Assembly (NCBI GenBank): GCA_028023455.1
Contig: JAQFVV010000030.1
Coordinates: forward strand, 2,066,501 to 2,130,500
DNA: 64,000 nt
Origin: Epiperipatus broadwayi
Lineage: Eukaryota; Onychophora; Udeonychophora; Euonychophora; Peripatidae
Direction of reading: 5' to 3'
Under the pieces are notes generated by a model. It was not told the DNA's origin and did not search any database. It was given only the letters and a program-made list of their open reading frames with translations. Numbering within the stretch: position 1 is the stretch's first letter; each line of letters starts with the position of its first letter. The translations under genes were made by a program, and so were the position numbers. This document shows, piece by piece, positions 1 through 11,036 of this stretch.

Positions 1-27
1 TAGTCTATTATACATGTACAACACAAC

Positions 28-240
28 ATAAATTAAAATTTCACATGATCACCATTCCTTATGCTTGTTCATAATTCTTATTAAAATAGTTAGATCTATG
101 TGTAGTGCACTCACATCCAAAGCTCCTCACTGACGAAAGCCACAAGCTACAAGCCTTCTGGAAACCATTGATTCCTCTGGCCTGCACTGAGTGGCACTAC
201 TGTATGGAGAGTTTTGCCTGTTTTAATAAATTAAAATTTC
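28..240 (-). mobile_element. Family 1 foldback repeat, copy A, with target duplication
   Basis: A short non-coding repeat flanked by the direct repeat ATAAATTAAAATTTC at 28-42 and 226-240 (15 bases, the last possibly shared with the element). Read on the - strand it begins with the inverted arm (AAACAGGCAAAACTCTCC), runs through the antisense hammerhead and joins the family's 3' end, which reads GGTGATCATGTG near base 42. A hammerhead core CTGACGA lies on the + strand at 130-136, but the GAAA half has been deleted, so the ribozyme is broken. The orientation given is that of the family 3' end. Confidence 0.8.
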
Positions 241-1588
241 TGATTCAAAATTTGCTTACAGAGAACAAATAAACACATACGTTAAATAAAAACACAAAAT
301 AGATTTTTTTATTAATAGCGTGAGAGCATTTTAAAATTTAGGGGCTTGGAATATTTTTTCCCATATATCAAACGTTATTTAAGCATTTTTATACAATTGA
401 AATGGTTTAACGTTGTTTGCAATTCAGAAGATAATTTACGTTGTAACCAGAAGATGGCGTCCGTTTATAAAGTGACTATCGCGCCACTCATTTAAAATCT
501 TTTTTTTTTTTTTAAAGTTAAAGTTGACATACGTATTCTGTTATAAAGTAGCTGCAATTTTTGGGGTAAAAAACACCCCAAAACAACGTATATAATTTAT
601 TTTATAAATAAGATTTATATTTTGTTTTTACTCACAGTATTGTGAATAGAATAACATTCAACCGGGAATGGTAAGAGATTATATAGTTTATAACGTTGAA
701 ATTATGCTTCAATTATTTTAAGATTAAAACTATTTTAAATTATTTACAGATTTATTAGTAATTTAAGAAACGAATGTTGTTGTTTTTTTTAAATTTTTCT
801 TGAGTTCCACTTTCTTTGATGTACATTTACCGAATTTAATTTTTAATATTTTTTATTTATTTATTTAACTATTTTGCATATATCTTTAATTTAAAAAAAA
901 AAAACATATAAAATATATATTTATAAAAACTATAGATAAGTTACTATTTTCGCATAAATTTCCAACAAGAAAAGAAAGTAACCTTATATAAACGTTATAA
1001 TAACTTTTGAATCAAGCCCTAATGTCACAACATTGTAGCCATGCTTTATTAAACTAACAAACTTGCTTTCCAGTCTTAATTTATATACTATATTCTCCAT
1101 ATACCCACTCAACCATTTAATAAATTCTTAATTATCTTTACGGAATGTTGCTTATATCCATCGACTTCTCGGTTTAAAAAATCAGAATCATCTTACAAAA
1201 ATATTAACTAATCAACCATGATTACATTTTAATTAATAAATCAGAGATTATGCTAATTTTATTTATAAACAGTTTGTAAGAACAGCGTCTTCGGTTGAAC
1301 CTTCGATGATTGGAGCTTTTGATTTTAGGGATTTGTCATTTTAGAAATAGAATCAAGAATACGACTGGAATTTTTTTTAAAACTTCCAATATGTTTAACC
1401 GTGACTAATTGAATGTACTATGTGTTATGATGCAGTGGTAAGAGGCTGGAGCTTAAAAGCCACTTTCAGTGTACAAATTTCTTATGAACCATCAAGCAAT
1501 TACTTTTTACTGATTTAGTCAGTTTATTTTATTGTGGAAGTGATCTTTTTTTTTTATGAAGATTCTGAAGAAGTAGCAGATTATTATG
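241..1588. other. AT-rich intergenic stretch
   Basis: No long open frame, RNA gene or recognisable repeat is seen. The stretch is dominated by A/T runs. Confidence 0.5.
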
Positions 1589-1836
1589 AAATTGAAATAA
1601 ACCACTAAACATCACATGATCATCTTTTCTTGTGCTCATAACTGTTAGTAAAACAGGCAAAACTCTTTATACAGTAGTGCCACTCAGCCACAAGCTAGAA
1701 ACTATTCTGGGGATATTGGATGAGTAGGCACTAGATAGGAGTTTTAAGCACAAACCTGGCACCCGTTGATTACTCTGGCTTGCACTGAGTAGCACTACTG
1801 TATGAAGAGTTTTGCCTGTTTTAAATCTGAAATAAA
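1589..1836 (-). mobile_element. Family 1 foldback repeat, copy B
   Basis: The family 1 3' terminus (ACCACTAAACATCACATGATC, read inverted) lies at the left, followed by the AAACAGGCAAAACTC arm. There is an abrupt turn at about 1687 into the opposite orientation, and the copy ends at GTTTTGCCTGTTTT. The flanks AAATTGAAATAAA (1589-1601) and AAATCTGAAATAAA (1823-1836) match apart from one indel, so they are read as an aged target duplication. The turn point removed the hammerhead CTGANGA half; only GCTAGAAACTA and the stem I 3' strand remain. Confidence 0.75.
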
Positions 1837-2390
1837 ATTTATTTTATAGAATTAGTATTTGAGAGCATCTTGCCAATATTTAATTTCATAAGATATAATT
1901 CTAAGCAGCGTCACAAAAGTAACAGTTTGTAAATATTAAACGCAACAGATAAAACCATTTGTATATTTTGAGTATTTTATTTTCTTCACAAGTATTAAGT
2001 AAATAATGATAAAATCTTGGTATGTATACAATAAAATAAATTCAATTATAACAGAAGTAAGGTTGGTGTAGTGAATTCCCCTGGAAATACAAGGTTCTAG
2101 ACCTATATATCTCTTTGCTTTGTCTACACTAGTTTACTCTGGAGGCATTATATAACCAGTTTTTACCACATAATAGTCACTGACTATAACTATTGATTAA
2201 TAACATTTTCTTGATGTCATTACTGTTATTGTTGTCTACCTGCTTTGAACAGTCCTCTGAGAAAACCCAAGTCCATATCTTGTGATAACAAATTGAAAAG
2301 GAAATTTGACATTCTTGTTATTATATTTGGTTGTTAATTTACACTACAATCCATATCCACTGAATCCATACAACAGTAGCTAATTCTCCC
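1837..2390. other. AT-rich intergenic stretch
   Basis: Nothing recognisable was found. It separates two family 1 repeats. Confidence 0.4.
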
Positions 2391-2679
2391 TACTGTAGTG
2401 TCACCCAGTGTAAGCCTTGGTAAAGAATGGATGCAAGAAGATTTGTGCATAAAATCCCCATGTAATCCCTACTCATGCATAAAATCCCCATGTAATCCCT
2501 ACTCATCCAATATCTCCAGACTAATTTCTAGCTTGTGGCTTTCAACAATGAAGAACATTGAATCTGAAAGCACTGTACCTAGATCTTAGAATTTATACAA
2601 GTCTCCAGCAGCCCCCTGTTATTTATTTAGCTAATTATAATGATAGGAACCAAGATGAAAACAATAATGTTTTCAATCC
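2391..2679 (-). mobile_element. Family 1 repeat, antisense arm of a larger foldback
   Basis: Family 1 sequence in antisense (CTGTAGTGTCACCCAGTG onwards), including a decayed hammerhead on the - strand. The core has mutated to TTGTTGA while stem I remains paired (TCTTCA with TGGAGA). It turns at about 2680 into a sense copy. It contains an exact 30-base tandem duplication at 2447-2476 and 2477-2506. Confidence 0.75.
2447..2506. repeat. 30-base tandem duplication inside a repeat arm
   Basis: Two identical adjacent 30-base units, each starting GCATAAAATCCCC. The sequence occurs once per arm in other family 1 copies, so this is a local duplication. Confidence 0.9.
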
Positions 2680-2847
2680 GTGCATTGCTCTCATGTCAAA
2701 GGCTCTTCACTAATGAAAGCCACAAGCTAGAAACTAATCTGGAGATATTGGATGAATAGGCACTAGATAAGGATTTTATGCACAAACCTTTTCTTGCCTT
2801 CATTGATTACTTAGGCTTGTGCTAGGTGGCACTACTGTATGGAGAGT
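2680..2847 (+). mobile_element. Family 1 repeat, sense arm, interrupted by a LINE
   Basis: Sense family 1 sequence with a decayed hammerhead: core CTAATGA at 2710-2716, GAAA and stem I TCTTCA/TGGAGA. It runs to CTGTATGGAGAGTTT at about 2847, where LINE coding sequence starts abruptly. The missing continuation resumes at about 3664, beyond the LINE, so the LINE appears to have landed inside a tandemly repeated copy. Confidence 0.7.
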
Positions 2848-3663
2848 TTGTGTTAGTAAAGGGGTATTAAATTACTTAGAAAAGGTTCAAAGGGAAGTAG
2901 GAAGACATACATTGGATGCAGATGTATGGACAGCAAGGGAGGCAATTCAAGGAGAAATGGGATGGTCAAGTTTTCATATGAGAGATGCAAAAATAAAATG
3001 AAAATGTTTGGTAGATTGCAGTTTATGGATAATAAAAGAATAGCCAAAATAGTATTTAATTGGGTTATGAGTAAAGGGCAGGTAACAAGATGGGTGAGAA
3101 AGGTAATGCGGTATGCAAAAGGTTTGGATAAAGAATTTATATCAGTATATTTATACAAAAGATGGGAGAGTAAAAAGAGTTTAAATATATATAGAAATAA
3201 ACAGAATATTAGGTGTGAGTTAATATATGATAATAGTAAGGAAAGTAGTTTATTGTTTAAGGCTCGAATGGGATCTTTAGCTATAAGAGAATATACATGT
3301 AAATGGAAAAATATGGGTGATTTATTTTGAAATTATGTAAGGAAGAAATAGAAAATATTAGGCATTTGTTAATTGAATGTAAATGCTTGAAAACAGAAAG
3401 GGTACATATAATGAAGTTATGGAAGAATAAATATGAAAAAAGTGATTATACAGAAAGTGAATTATTGGTTTTTATACTGGGTTTGGGAAAAGATAAGGGG
3501 GATTTAGATATAAAAGTCATAGAGTTGTCAAAGACTATGTTGTGGAAATGGAATGGAGCAGAATATGGGAAAATTTAGACTGGGGAATGGAAAATAAAGT
3601 AGGTAACAAGTTTCCCTGGGCATAATTGCTTGACTTCATTTAAGGAGAAGGTACAGTACATCA
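2848..3663 (+). pseudogene. 5'-truncated LINE, C-terminal part of reverse transcriptase ORF plus 3' UTR
   Basis: Only the C-terminal end of a non-LTR retrotransposon polyprotein remains. The frame at 2819-3001 reads through LEKVQREVGRHTLDADVW and AREAIQGEMGW. It shifts near 2995 into a frame containing MFGRLQFMDNKRIAKIVFNW, which continues to about 3330. After another shift a zinc-knuckle-like segment follows (KLCKEEIENIRHLLIECKCL, about 3330-3390), the Cys/His motif common at the C terminus of LINE ORF2 proteins; the first Cys seems lost at the frameshift. Coding ends at about 3578. The 3' UTR (AACAAGTTTCCCTGGGC, then TTGACTTCATTTAAGGAG) matches that of the larger LINE ending near 16290, so both belong to one family. 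The clade was not determined. At least two frameshifts make it non-functional. Confidence 0.75.
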
Positions 3664-4085
3664 CACCACATATTAACAGCTTGTGTAAGTGTAAGAAATA
3701 GTTATCATGTAATGTTTTAATGGTTTTATGCCAATCCTGCCTATAGGATAATGTTGAATATGGTTTTTAAGAACCAAAGACATCAAAATGTATATATACT
3801 GAACTGGGTTCTGATCTATATGAGCGAATGGGTTTAGATTGAAAACATTATTGTGTTTCCATCTTGGGCTCCTAGCTTTATAATCAACTAAAGAGGTAAA
3901 AGATGGCTGCTAGAGAGTTGCATTAGATCCTAAAATCTAGTGGCAGTGCTCTGGGATCCAAGGCTCTCCGCTGATGAAAGCCACAAGCTAGAAACAAAGT
4001 CTTGGGGATAGGCATTAAGGCTTGCACGGATAGTAATACTGTATGGAGAGTTTGCTGCTGTTTTTAACAGCTTATGTTAACGTAG
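3664..4085 (+). mobile_element. Family 1 repeat, second tandem unit with decayed hammerhead
   Basis: It resumes the family immediately after the LINE (TTAACAGCTTGTG, then GTTATCATGTAATGTTTTAATGG). It then runs through the internal region (GAACCAAAGACATCAAAATG) to a hammerhead with core CTGATGA at 3971-3977 and GAAA at 3991-3994. Stem I is degraded. It ends with GTATGGAGAGTTTG and a repeat of the 3' terminal block near 4060. Together with 2680-2847 this suggests a head-to-tail dimer. Confidence 0.7.
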
Positions 4086-4679
4086 AAAATGATCGTGCGA
4101 TGTTTTATTGGAATGCATATCATAGGCCAAGATGAGTTTACTGGGCAAAATAAATGAGTTCATTTAATTACGTTGCTCACGAAATTCTTTTTCCATTTGG
4201 GGATAAAAAAAATTGACAAATAAGTCATACATGATTCAGGATCTTTTTTGTTCTTTTGATAATAGTTATGTTGCCCTCTTTCTTGGTATCTTCAGTGAGG
4301 GTAGAATCTTTGCTTCTCTTTGCTGGTAACTGCTGAAACAATTCATTGCTAGACTCCTGATTGGCTTTAGGTAAAAATTGATCAGTCTTAATGTCTGTGA
4401 GCTTAACCTTCAGTTGTCTTCAATAATAGGAGATGCTAACTCATTCTAGACATTATTCCAGTTTAAATTCAACATTTTCCTAGATACTTTCAGCACTTCT
4501 TCACTTTTTTTAAATGTAGTTATTAGGTCTGAGTCTATTTCATGAAAATTTTATCTGGTGATTTATTGTGAAAAAATAGTTGGAGATCTCTGTTGTACTA
4601 TCTGCATTCTGGCTAAGTCCACATTCTAATCGCTTGTTTTTTTCTGGAGATTTTTTTTTACCTCCACCACCCATATAAT
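4086..4679. other. Unassigned stretch, possibly retroelement remnant
   Basis: No open frame is seen. On the - strand it lies downstream of the integrase fragment at 4680-5010, so it may be the remainder of that element, but I could not recognise motifs. Confidence 0.3.
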
Positions 4680-5010
4680 TTACCCATTGTTCTCTAAATG
4701 GATCACGTTATTATATATTTCCTTCATTATATGTACCGAAGTCTCTGAATTAGCTAGACATGAATACGGCTTTATTATCAAAAATAGTAACCATAGGGAG
4801 TCTATGCTTGACAAATATTTATCTCAGAGTCTTAATAGTTGGTTAAAGTATGAAAAAACACATATTGATAGTCTAACCATTTGCAGAAGGCATCTACAAC
4901 AATAAGAAATTGTTTACTTTTCCATTCTTCATAAGGGCCTGAGATTTGTAACCAAAGCTTGACCCTTAGCTGGAATATTTTGATTCATTTGACTTGGTGA
5001 AATCATGATT
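4680..5010 (-). pseudogene. Retrotransposon integrase fragment
   Basis: Read on the - strand this encodes LWLQISGPYEEWKSKQFLIV followed by VDAFCKWLDYQYV (around 4860-4960), then about 30 codons later LRxIFVKHRLPMVTIFDNKA (around 4760-4830). These match the first two catalytic-Asp regions of the integrase core of Ty3/gypsy-like elements (VVDAFTKW and the DNG segment); the second reads DNK here. Stops and frameshifts break the frame. No LTRs were identified, and RT and protease are absent nearby. It could equally come from another DDE-integrase retroelement. Confidence 0.6.
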
Positions 5011-5282
5011 CTATATTTGAAACTATTCCAAGTCACTAGGCATGATCTAGCTTATATCTTCATTCTGATTGTCCTATGATGAAAATAATGTAAATAAATT
5101 CAAGACTTGTTTGTAATCGTTGAATGGAATAATAATTCTACTATTCCATAGCATGCATTTATTTTCAGTGAATAGCTCCCACCTTCTCATTCAAATGACT
5201 ATGTACAAATTTTATGATGTGTTAACTGGACACTTTATGCATCGTGGTCATTTATAATGCAGTGGCTGTTGTCTTACTGAAA

Positions 5283-5400
5283 ATCTAGTTTTTTTTTTTT
5301 TTTTAAGTGTCATAGCATCGGCTGGGACGCAAACCCGCAACCCGGGCAACTGCCTGCTAGTGCAAGGCAGTCTCGCTGATCTCTCGACCACTAATGCAAG
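5283..5400 (-). mobile_element. tRNA-derived SINE or retroposed tRNA-like sequence
   Basis: On the - strand it begins ATTAGTGGTCGAGAGATCAG, which resembles an RNA polymerase III A box. A GCCTTGC anticodon-arm-like segment and a B-box-like GGGTTTGCGTCCC follow, and it ends GATGCTATGACACTT plus an A run (the T tract at 5290-5304 on the + strand). The A-tail points to retroposition. Similar sequences lie at 5903-6010 and 36645-36715. The tRNA of origin is uncertain. Confidence 0.7.
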
Positions 5401-5477
5401 TTATTTGCATTAATTATTTTACTTTTTTCTCTTTTCAGACTTAAATACTTTGGTATAGTTTTTTTTTTACATCTGCT

Positions 5478-5681
5478 ATGCCAGTAGTTTGTTCACATTT
5501 AACTAATGATCCTAGAGATTGGAACAAATTACAGCTCACTAATTTGTTATGCTCTTTAATTGATACTAGAAAAAAACAATTATTCTCTAAACTCCAAGAA
5601 ACAAGGTTAGCTTATCCTGGTAAGCAGTTGATTGGAGGCTCATTGCGTGATTTCAACTTATCTATGTCCAACAATTTTTAG
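5478..5681 (+). other. Unidentified 67-codon open frame
   Basis: An open frame with a less biased composition than its surroundings (contains NDPRDWNKL and TRKKQLFSKLQETR). No domain was recognised. It lies between two SINEs and downstream of an integrase fragment, so a decayed retroelement or a lone exon are both possible. A polypyrimidine-AG precedes it near 5440. Confidence 0.25.
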
Positions 5682-5902
5682 AAGCAATCGACACTGCAGA
5701 GCCAAGATCAGTTTTTAGTTGTTTTAGAAATACTATTAATAACAATCTGCATCATTTTCCCGTTTAACAGTATTTACAGGCAGCTCTTTGTAGATATCTG
5801 TTGGCTTGACTTTTTTTATAAATCAAACTGTTTATCAACTTTATTTTTGATGACAGGCAGTGTCTATATATTCAATATAATGGCATTAAATGACAAATCT
5901 TA

Positions 5903-6010
5903 CTTTTTTTTTCATATGTCATAGCGTTGGCCGGGAGGCGAACCCGCAACAACTGTCTGCATGCAACTGCTTGCTTGCAAGGCAGCTGCGCTGACCTCTC
6001 AGCTAACAAT
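5903..6010 (-). mobile_element. tRNA-derived SINE, second copy
   Basis: Same family as 5283-5400: on the - strand AGCTGAGAGGTCAGCGCAGC, a GCAAGCAGTTGC segment, GGGTTCGCCTCCC (B-box-like), then ATGACATATG and an A-tail (T tract at 5905-5913 on the + strand). It carries a small internal duplication around the anticodon arm. Confidence 0.65.
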
Positions 6011-8755
6011 ACTTGACATGAAAAATCTTATTTATATATGGAAACTAAGCAGATGTAAAACTTGTTTCAATGATAATATTTTTTTTAGTTTATTTGGCTG
6101 CTATTTCCTTTTTTTCTGTTTATTTATGGTCACTAATGACCTGCCATTTGATATTTTATTATTTGTGTCATTTTTATTTCTGATTTTATTTTTAGCAAGA
6201 ATATAGTTTGATTAGTTTTTTTTTCCTTAGGGATGCCTTGTAGATTGCCATTTCAAATAATGTAAGTGAAATCCATTAGTAACTTCACTTTTAGTTTGTG
6301 GTCTTTCTTATCATAGATGAATCAGTCTCTCAGTGCCTCATCAAGAAACATTTTAAAATTTTTACCCCAAAGCTATCCTTCAAAACTCAGACAGATAGTA
6401 AATAACTTTCTCACTATCTTGATTAAGAAGGTTCAACCTTTGCATTATAATTGATTTTGGAACTAAAATGAGAAATTTAGCAAATCTATGGCTTTACCAA
6501 AAATTAGTTTAGAGGGATAAGCTGGAATTGTTTGTGATCGGAAGGCCTGATAAGTTATAGGCCTTAACATATTTACCAGCATTGCCAACTTTAATTTGAC
6601 TAATATTTCATTAATCCATAATAAAATTGGTTTATCTAGCTATATCACTCAGCTTTCTGGGCATTCTGGATTAATCTGTTAAAGTTACTATATTTGAGTC
6701 ATGATTAAACTCTCAAACGTTAGATGAATATTTGCTATTCTATTCCATCTTATTTATAATTTGAATACATTTATACATGGACACTTTTAGAATAGAAAAC
6801 ACTGCTGTTATCTGACTATTGGATTATTTATCAAACCCTTATTTTCGATTTCAAACCTGAAAACTCATCCTCATTGCTTACAAAGTCATAGATTAATAGA
6901 AACAAACACATTTGTTTATTAGAATCATTTTATTTAAATTGCAAATATTAAAAAAATAACTATAAATCTGTTATAATGTGAATTCATTTATTATATACAA
7001 TACAATAAGACAAACTCATAGAAGGAAGGCACTCTGAAAACAAATTATATGCTTGTGCAATTGCTTTTATTCTTGCACATATGAGGCATATCGTTGTCAG
7101 CAATATGTGATGTTCTTTATTGGTCTCTTGTGGTTACTTCTTTACATATGTATGCTTTATATTGCCAGTTATTATCAGTTATAATAGTCCCTGACAGAAT
7201 ATCATAATATTTAGTAATGACCTTTGACAACTATTGTCGAATATTGACTCACTACCTGCTGCAAACAGTCGAGTTTCTTTGGGAATCTTTTATATAGAGT
7301 ATTTTAGTAATGGACTGCAGAAAGAATTTAACGTAATTTTGTGACTTTGTGACTTTTACAATCGGTTGTTAATATACATAATAAATCAATCGCTGCTTGT
7401 TTCTATGTTCACCAAATCCATATCTTAAAGATGATTTTATTTAGGTGAAAAACTTGAACATTTAATCAGTTATAGTATATATATATATATATATAGTATT
7501 TGTAAATAGGGATAAATAGAATTTCCATGCAATAACTAGAAATATATATCCAACCATAACGTTGCTAGATAATCACTAATTAAAATTGATAGGACTATAG
7601 TTTTTTGTCTGAATTTATGTAGAGGTAAAATAATATTCTTTTTTTTTATTATAATGCCTAAGATCTTATAGTGAACGTATTATATATGTACTGCACATTA
7701 TAACTGGAATGCAAATTTGTTTACTCAACAGTACATTGCTATATAAAAGTGTCTACTATTGCGGAAGCATTAATGTGAAATTAGATCTTGATTCACATAG
7801 TTATCATCATGTTTAAATAACTATATTATATAATGTTGTCTTTAGCGCCAATTTCCTTTATTAATGAGAATTTTGTTAACACTAAAAATAATTTAAAATT
7901 ATATAATATATGATAACTGTCTCTTTAGCTAATATTTATCATTGTATTGAATGATGTTAAGATGAAATATTTTTAAAATAGGTATATTTGCTTGAAAAGA
8001 TTTATCAAATGTACTGCTTAATTAATGTAGCTCATATAAAATATCTATTTTATTTTCCATTTGGAAATGCAGCATATTATTGTTGAATTTTTATAATGGG
8101 AAGATTGGGGAATAATAAACTTTTTTGGGGGGAGGGGAGATACAGAACTAATTTTTACAAGCAGTGGACTATTTTACAGTAATAATAGCCTCACATAACC
8201 TCCCTTAATAGTATGTTAATTATACTGCTTCAAATGTGGAGAAAATATTAAATATACTCTTATGTTTTTGTAATTACATTATTTAGACCATTACATATAA
8301 TAGCATTCTTAAGACATAAGAATGACATAAGGCATTTGTAATAATAGATTTTTTTTAAAGAAAATAACATTTCTCATTTTTTTAAGAAAAAAGGTTGTCA
8401 TTTTCAAATAATTTTTTGGGTACATTTTTACATATTCTACAACAAAAAATGTTGATTTCAAAATGAAGTCATTTTTTATAAACTAAATTCTTGTCTAATC
8501 AATGACATCAACTCAAATTTAATGTCATCAAAATAATCTTGTCATAATTAAAGGAAATGAAGGTGAAATGATGTAGAGATATTATGGAAAAAGTGAGAGA
8601 AATTTTTAATTGGAATATGAAAAAATATACAATACTATAATTACAGGGTTGTAGTTAAATTTTGTTAGATGTTAAATGTGCACTTATTTTTTAAAATGGA
8701 TTGAGATTAAACTTTCTACTCCTAAATAAACTGAAATGATATTTTGGAAACTCAA
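6011..8755. other. Long stretch without recognised genes
   Basis: AT-rich, with a short (TA)n microsatellite near 7474-7494 and a G-rich patch near 8127-8140. No supported gene or RNA. The 6011-6206 open frame is T-rich and gives a low-complexity hydrophobic peptide, so it was not called. Confidence 0.4.
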
Positions 8756-9300
8756 AATAAATGATTCTCTCTTATTTGACAGCAAAATAAGAAACATCAC
8801 CAAAATAGACCCTACTTGCAACTATTGTCACTGATATGATGAGACCTTTGACCACATCATCCTCTCCTGCTTTGGGCTGGGCAACATCAGGAACAGAATT
8901 CTAGAGAGCTCAAAGATCGACTATTATCTCGTAATAACACTTAAGGACTGCCTCAAACACCAACCCATTTCCGTCATCAGACTATCTATATATATTACAT
9001 ATGCCATTTGGACGACTTGCTGCATGAAAATGTTCACAATATCCCACAAGGATGAAAACATATTTTTCTTACAAAAACTTGCAAACATGAAAAAAGGGAG
9101 ATCAGATACTTGCCACAAGGTACAAATACGAAGAAACATGGAATCTCTTTCATATTCATCAGCCACCATAGTTACACTCTTCAAGATAGACTCGCTCAAC
9201 ACCAAAATCCAACAACAGTGGGAGACATAATTACACCCAAGAGCTAGAACATAATGATCCGCAGATGGAAAAGTGAACTTTCCCAGACTAAAATCACATT
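8756..9300 (+). pseudogene. 3' end of a second LINE type
   Basis: Translation on the + strand gives a Cys/His knuckle (CNYCH, DETFDHIILSC at about 8817-8880) followed by GLGNIRNRILESSKIDYYLV and a C-terminal tail ending IDSLNTKIQQQWET with a stop at 9228-9230. The CX2C...HX4C arrangement near the C terminus is typical of LINE ORF2 proteins. One in-frame stop and a frameshift lie in the first half. The sequence differs from the LINE at 2848-3663. No RT core is visible upstream, so it is 5'-truncated. Confidence 0.6.
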
Positions 9301-9647
9301 GTAATTATAGATTAATAAATTCCTTAAGAATAAAATATGAATATGTTACGCAAAATTAAATGTGTACCATACTCATCTATCTGTTGGACAAACTTTACTT
9401 TGAAAACTAGCATGGATTTCTATGATGGTAAGATTTAGATTAGTCAAAAATTTGAATGGTAGTAAATTAATTTCAGTTAAAAAATAGAGATTATATTGTC
9501 AAATATTATTTTCCAATATGCAATTCTGTTAACTAAATTTGTCATTAATTTGATCAAGTAAGTGGTATATTTAATAATAGTAATATATTTTCAATGATTG
9601 TATGAAATAATTGATGACTGTTTCTAAATGATTATGATAATAATAAA

Positions 9648-9856
9648 TGTAATTAGAAAGAATTTGAACTCATTCTTTCAAGCTTCCTATAGCTATACAC
9701 TCTGTCTTATACAACCGATACACCTGAACACATACATTTGAAAAAGATAAATGATCTCCAATATACATATATGCAATCACATATATCGGTTATATGAGAT
9801 AGAGTGAATAGTTGTAAGGAGCTTGACAGTCTGAGTTCAAATCCCTTCTAATTACA
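9648..9856 (-). mobile_element. Family 2 foldback repeat (decayed)
   Basis: Imperfect inverted repeat: TGTAATTAGAA at the left pairs with TTCTAATTACA at the right, with arms of about 75-80 bases. The right arm carries GTCTGAGTTCAAATCCC, a B-box-like motif shared with the repeat at 51496-51702. The centre (AAGATAAATGATCTCCAATATACATATATG, around 9747-9776) matches the start of the family 2 hammerhead, but the CTGATGA core is gone. Confidence 0.6.
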
Positions 9857-10092
9857 TTAAGCTCAGTATAGACAATATACAGTACTTGAATTTAAATAAT
9901 AAATGCAGTAAAAAATAGGATATTTGTATGTTTTATTGCGCAATGTTTTTTTAAATATCATTGTTAGCATATCTATAAATATATATTTATAAATATTCGC
10001 CTCTTTTTTTAGCCTATAATGTTTATATTTTGCTATATATGTGTTCACAGATGCAGTTATCTGAATATATATGTATTATATTATTATTTCAG
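9857..10092. other. AT-rich region upstream of the zinc-finger exon
   Basis: No motifs beyond the polypyrimidine-AG acceptor (TTATTATTTCAG, ending at 10092). Confidence 0.35.
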
Positions 10093-10259
10093 ATGTACTT
10101 TTGAGTTGAGCATGTTAATGTTTGTCAATATGTCTTCCATCACGAGAAGTAAGCTAGTAAAAAACAGTGCATACTGTTTCGATGACGGACTGGGACCACC
10201 AAAGAAAAAACTTTGTTGTTTTTCCAGATTGAAGGAACATTTTTCAAGGGATCAAATAG
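10093..10259 (+). CDS. C2H2 zinc-finger protein, upstream exon
   Basis: This exon is bounded by an acceptor (TTATTATTTCAG ending at 10092) and a donor (GTAAAC from 10260). Its frame reads to SRLKEHFSRDQI and splices in phase 1 to the exon at 18337, giving DQI-D-VKQVSPE. Candidate start codons in frame are at 10112, 10118 and 10130; the last (AATATGTCT) gives a plausible N terminus MSSITRSKLVKNS. If translation starts upstream, the open frame also continues through TGT ACT TTT, so this could be an internal exon with earlier exons unseen. It holds no zinc finger and is rich in Lys, Cys and Ser. Codon use is much less AT-skewed than the flanks, which supports a real exon. Confidence 0.65.
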
Positions 10260-10782
10260 GTAAACTGTTTTATTCTGTAAAATATTGATAAATATTTATA
10301 GTTAAAATCTAATTTATAATAAATATCTACATATTTTTCTGGATAACATGTTTGCTTTAGTATATATAAATATATATTTGCACTAGAGAATGTTAAATAT
10401 ACACTTTTCTGTTATAATTATTATTAGTATATTTACGAATATTACATATTTAATATAGCTTCTAGTTCATGTAAGATTTGAAATAAGACTAATCGTTTCT
10501 GCATTGCATAGTATATGTTTAATTTATGATCAGTTTAAAGACCATATAAAATTAGTAGTTACCATGCAAACGTATTAATTTAAAAATAAAATACAGTGAA
10601 CTTAGATAAAATCTATCTATTTCACTTAAAATTAACAATAGATAAATACAAATAATAGTATCAGAAATTTATTAAAAATTATAAAGAAGAACAATGGAAT
10701 GATTATTCATTGAAATACATGTAAATTAATATGCACGTTTTTTTTATTTCAAAACATTCCACACCTATTATTTGCAAAACAA

Positions 10783-11036
10783 TGTTTGTAAATATAACAT
10801 GATCACTATCTTTTATACCAGCACATAATTGTTGTTAAACAAGGCAAAACTCTCCATACAGTAGTGCCACCCTGTGCCAATTAGAGTAATCAATGGATGC
10901 CATAAGGCTTGTGCATAAAATCCCTATCTAGTGCCTTCTCATCCAATATCCCCAGACTAGTTTCTGGCTTGTGACCTTCGTCAGTGAGGAGCCTTGGCAC
11001 TACTGTATGGAGAGTTTTGCCTTGTTTGTAAATATA
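10783..11036 (-). mobile_element. Family 1 foldback repeat with exact 14-bp target duplication
   Basis: Flanked by TGTTTGTAAATATA at 10783-10796 and 11023-11036. Element orientation is -: a short inverted arm (AAACAAGGCAAAACTCTCC), then the hammerhead in sense, then the family body and the 3' terminus (GTGATCATGT). It sits in the zinc-finger intron. Confidence 0.9.
10941..10997 (-). ncRNA. Hammerhead ribozyme, type I minimal (family 1)
   Basis: Read on the - strand: stem I strand CTCCTCA, core CTGACGA, A, stem II GGT-CACAA-GCC, A, GAAA, stem III CTAG, cleavage dinucleotide TC, stem I return TGGGGA, and beyond a TA internal loop TTGGAT. Stem I pairs TCCTCA with TGGGGA (one G-U). Stem II is three pairs closed by an A-A opposition next to the core. 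The outer stem I helix is mostly lost here because the foldback turn replaced its 5' side. The A-A at the core-proximal position of stem II may lower activity. Confidence 0.65.

Noticed and set aside
1563-1595. CTGAAGA followed 16 bases later by GAAA
   Set aside because: The intervening bases do not form stem II and no stem I is present; judged a chance match.
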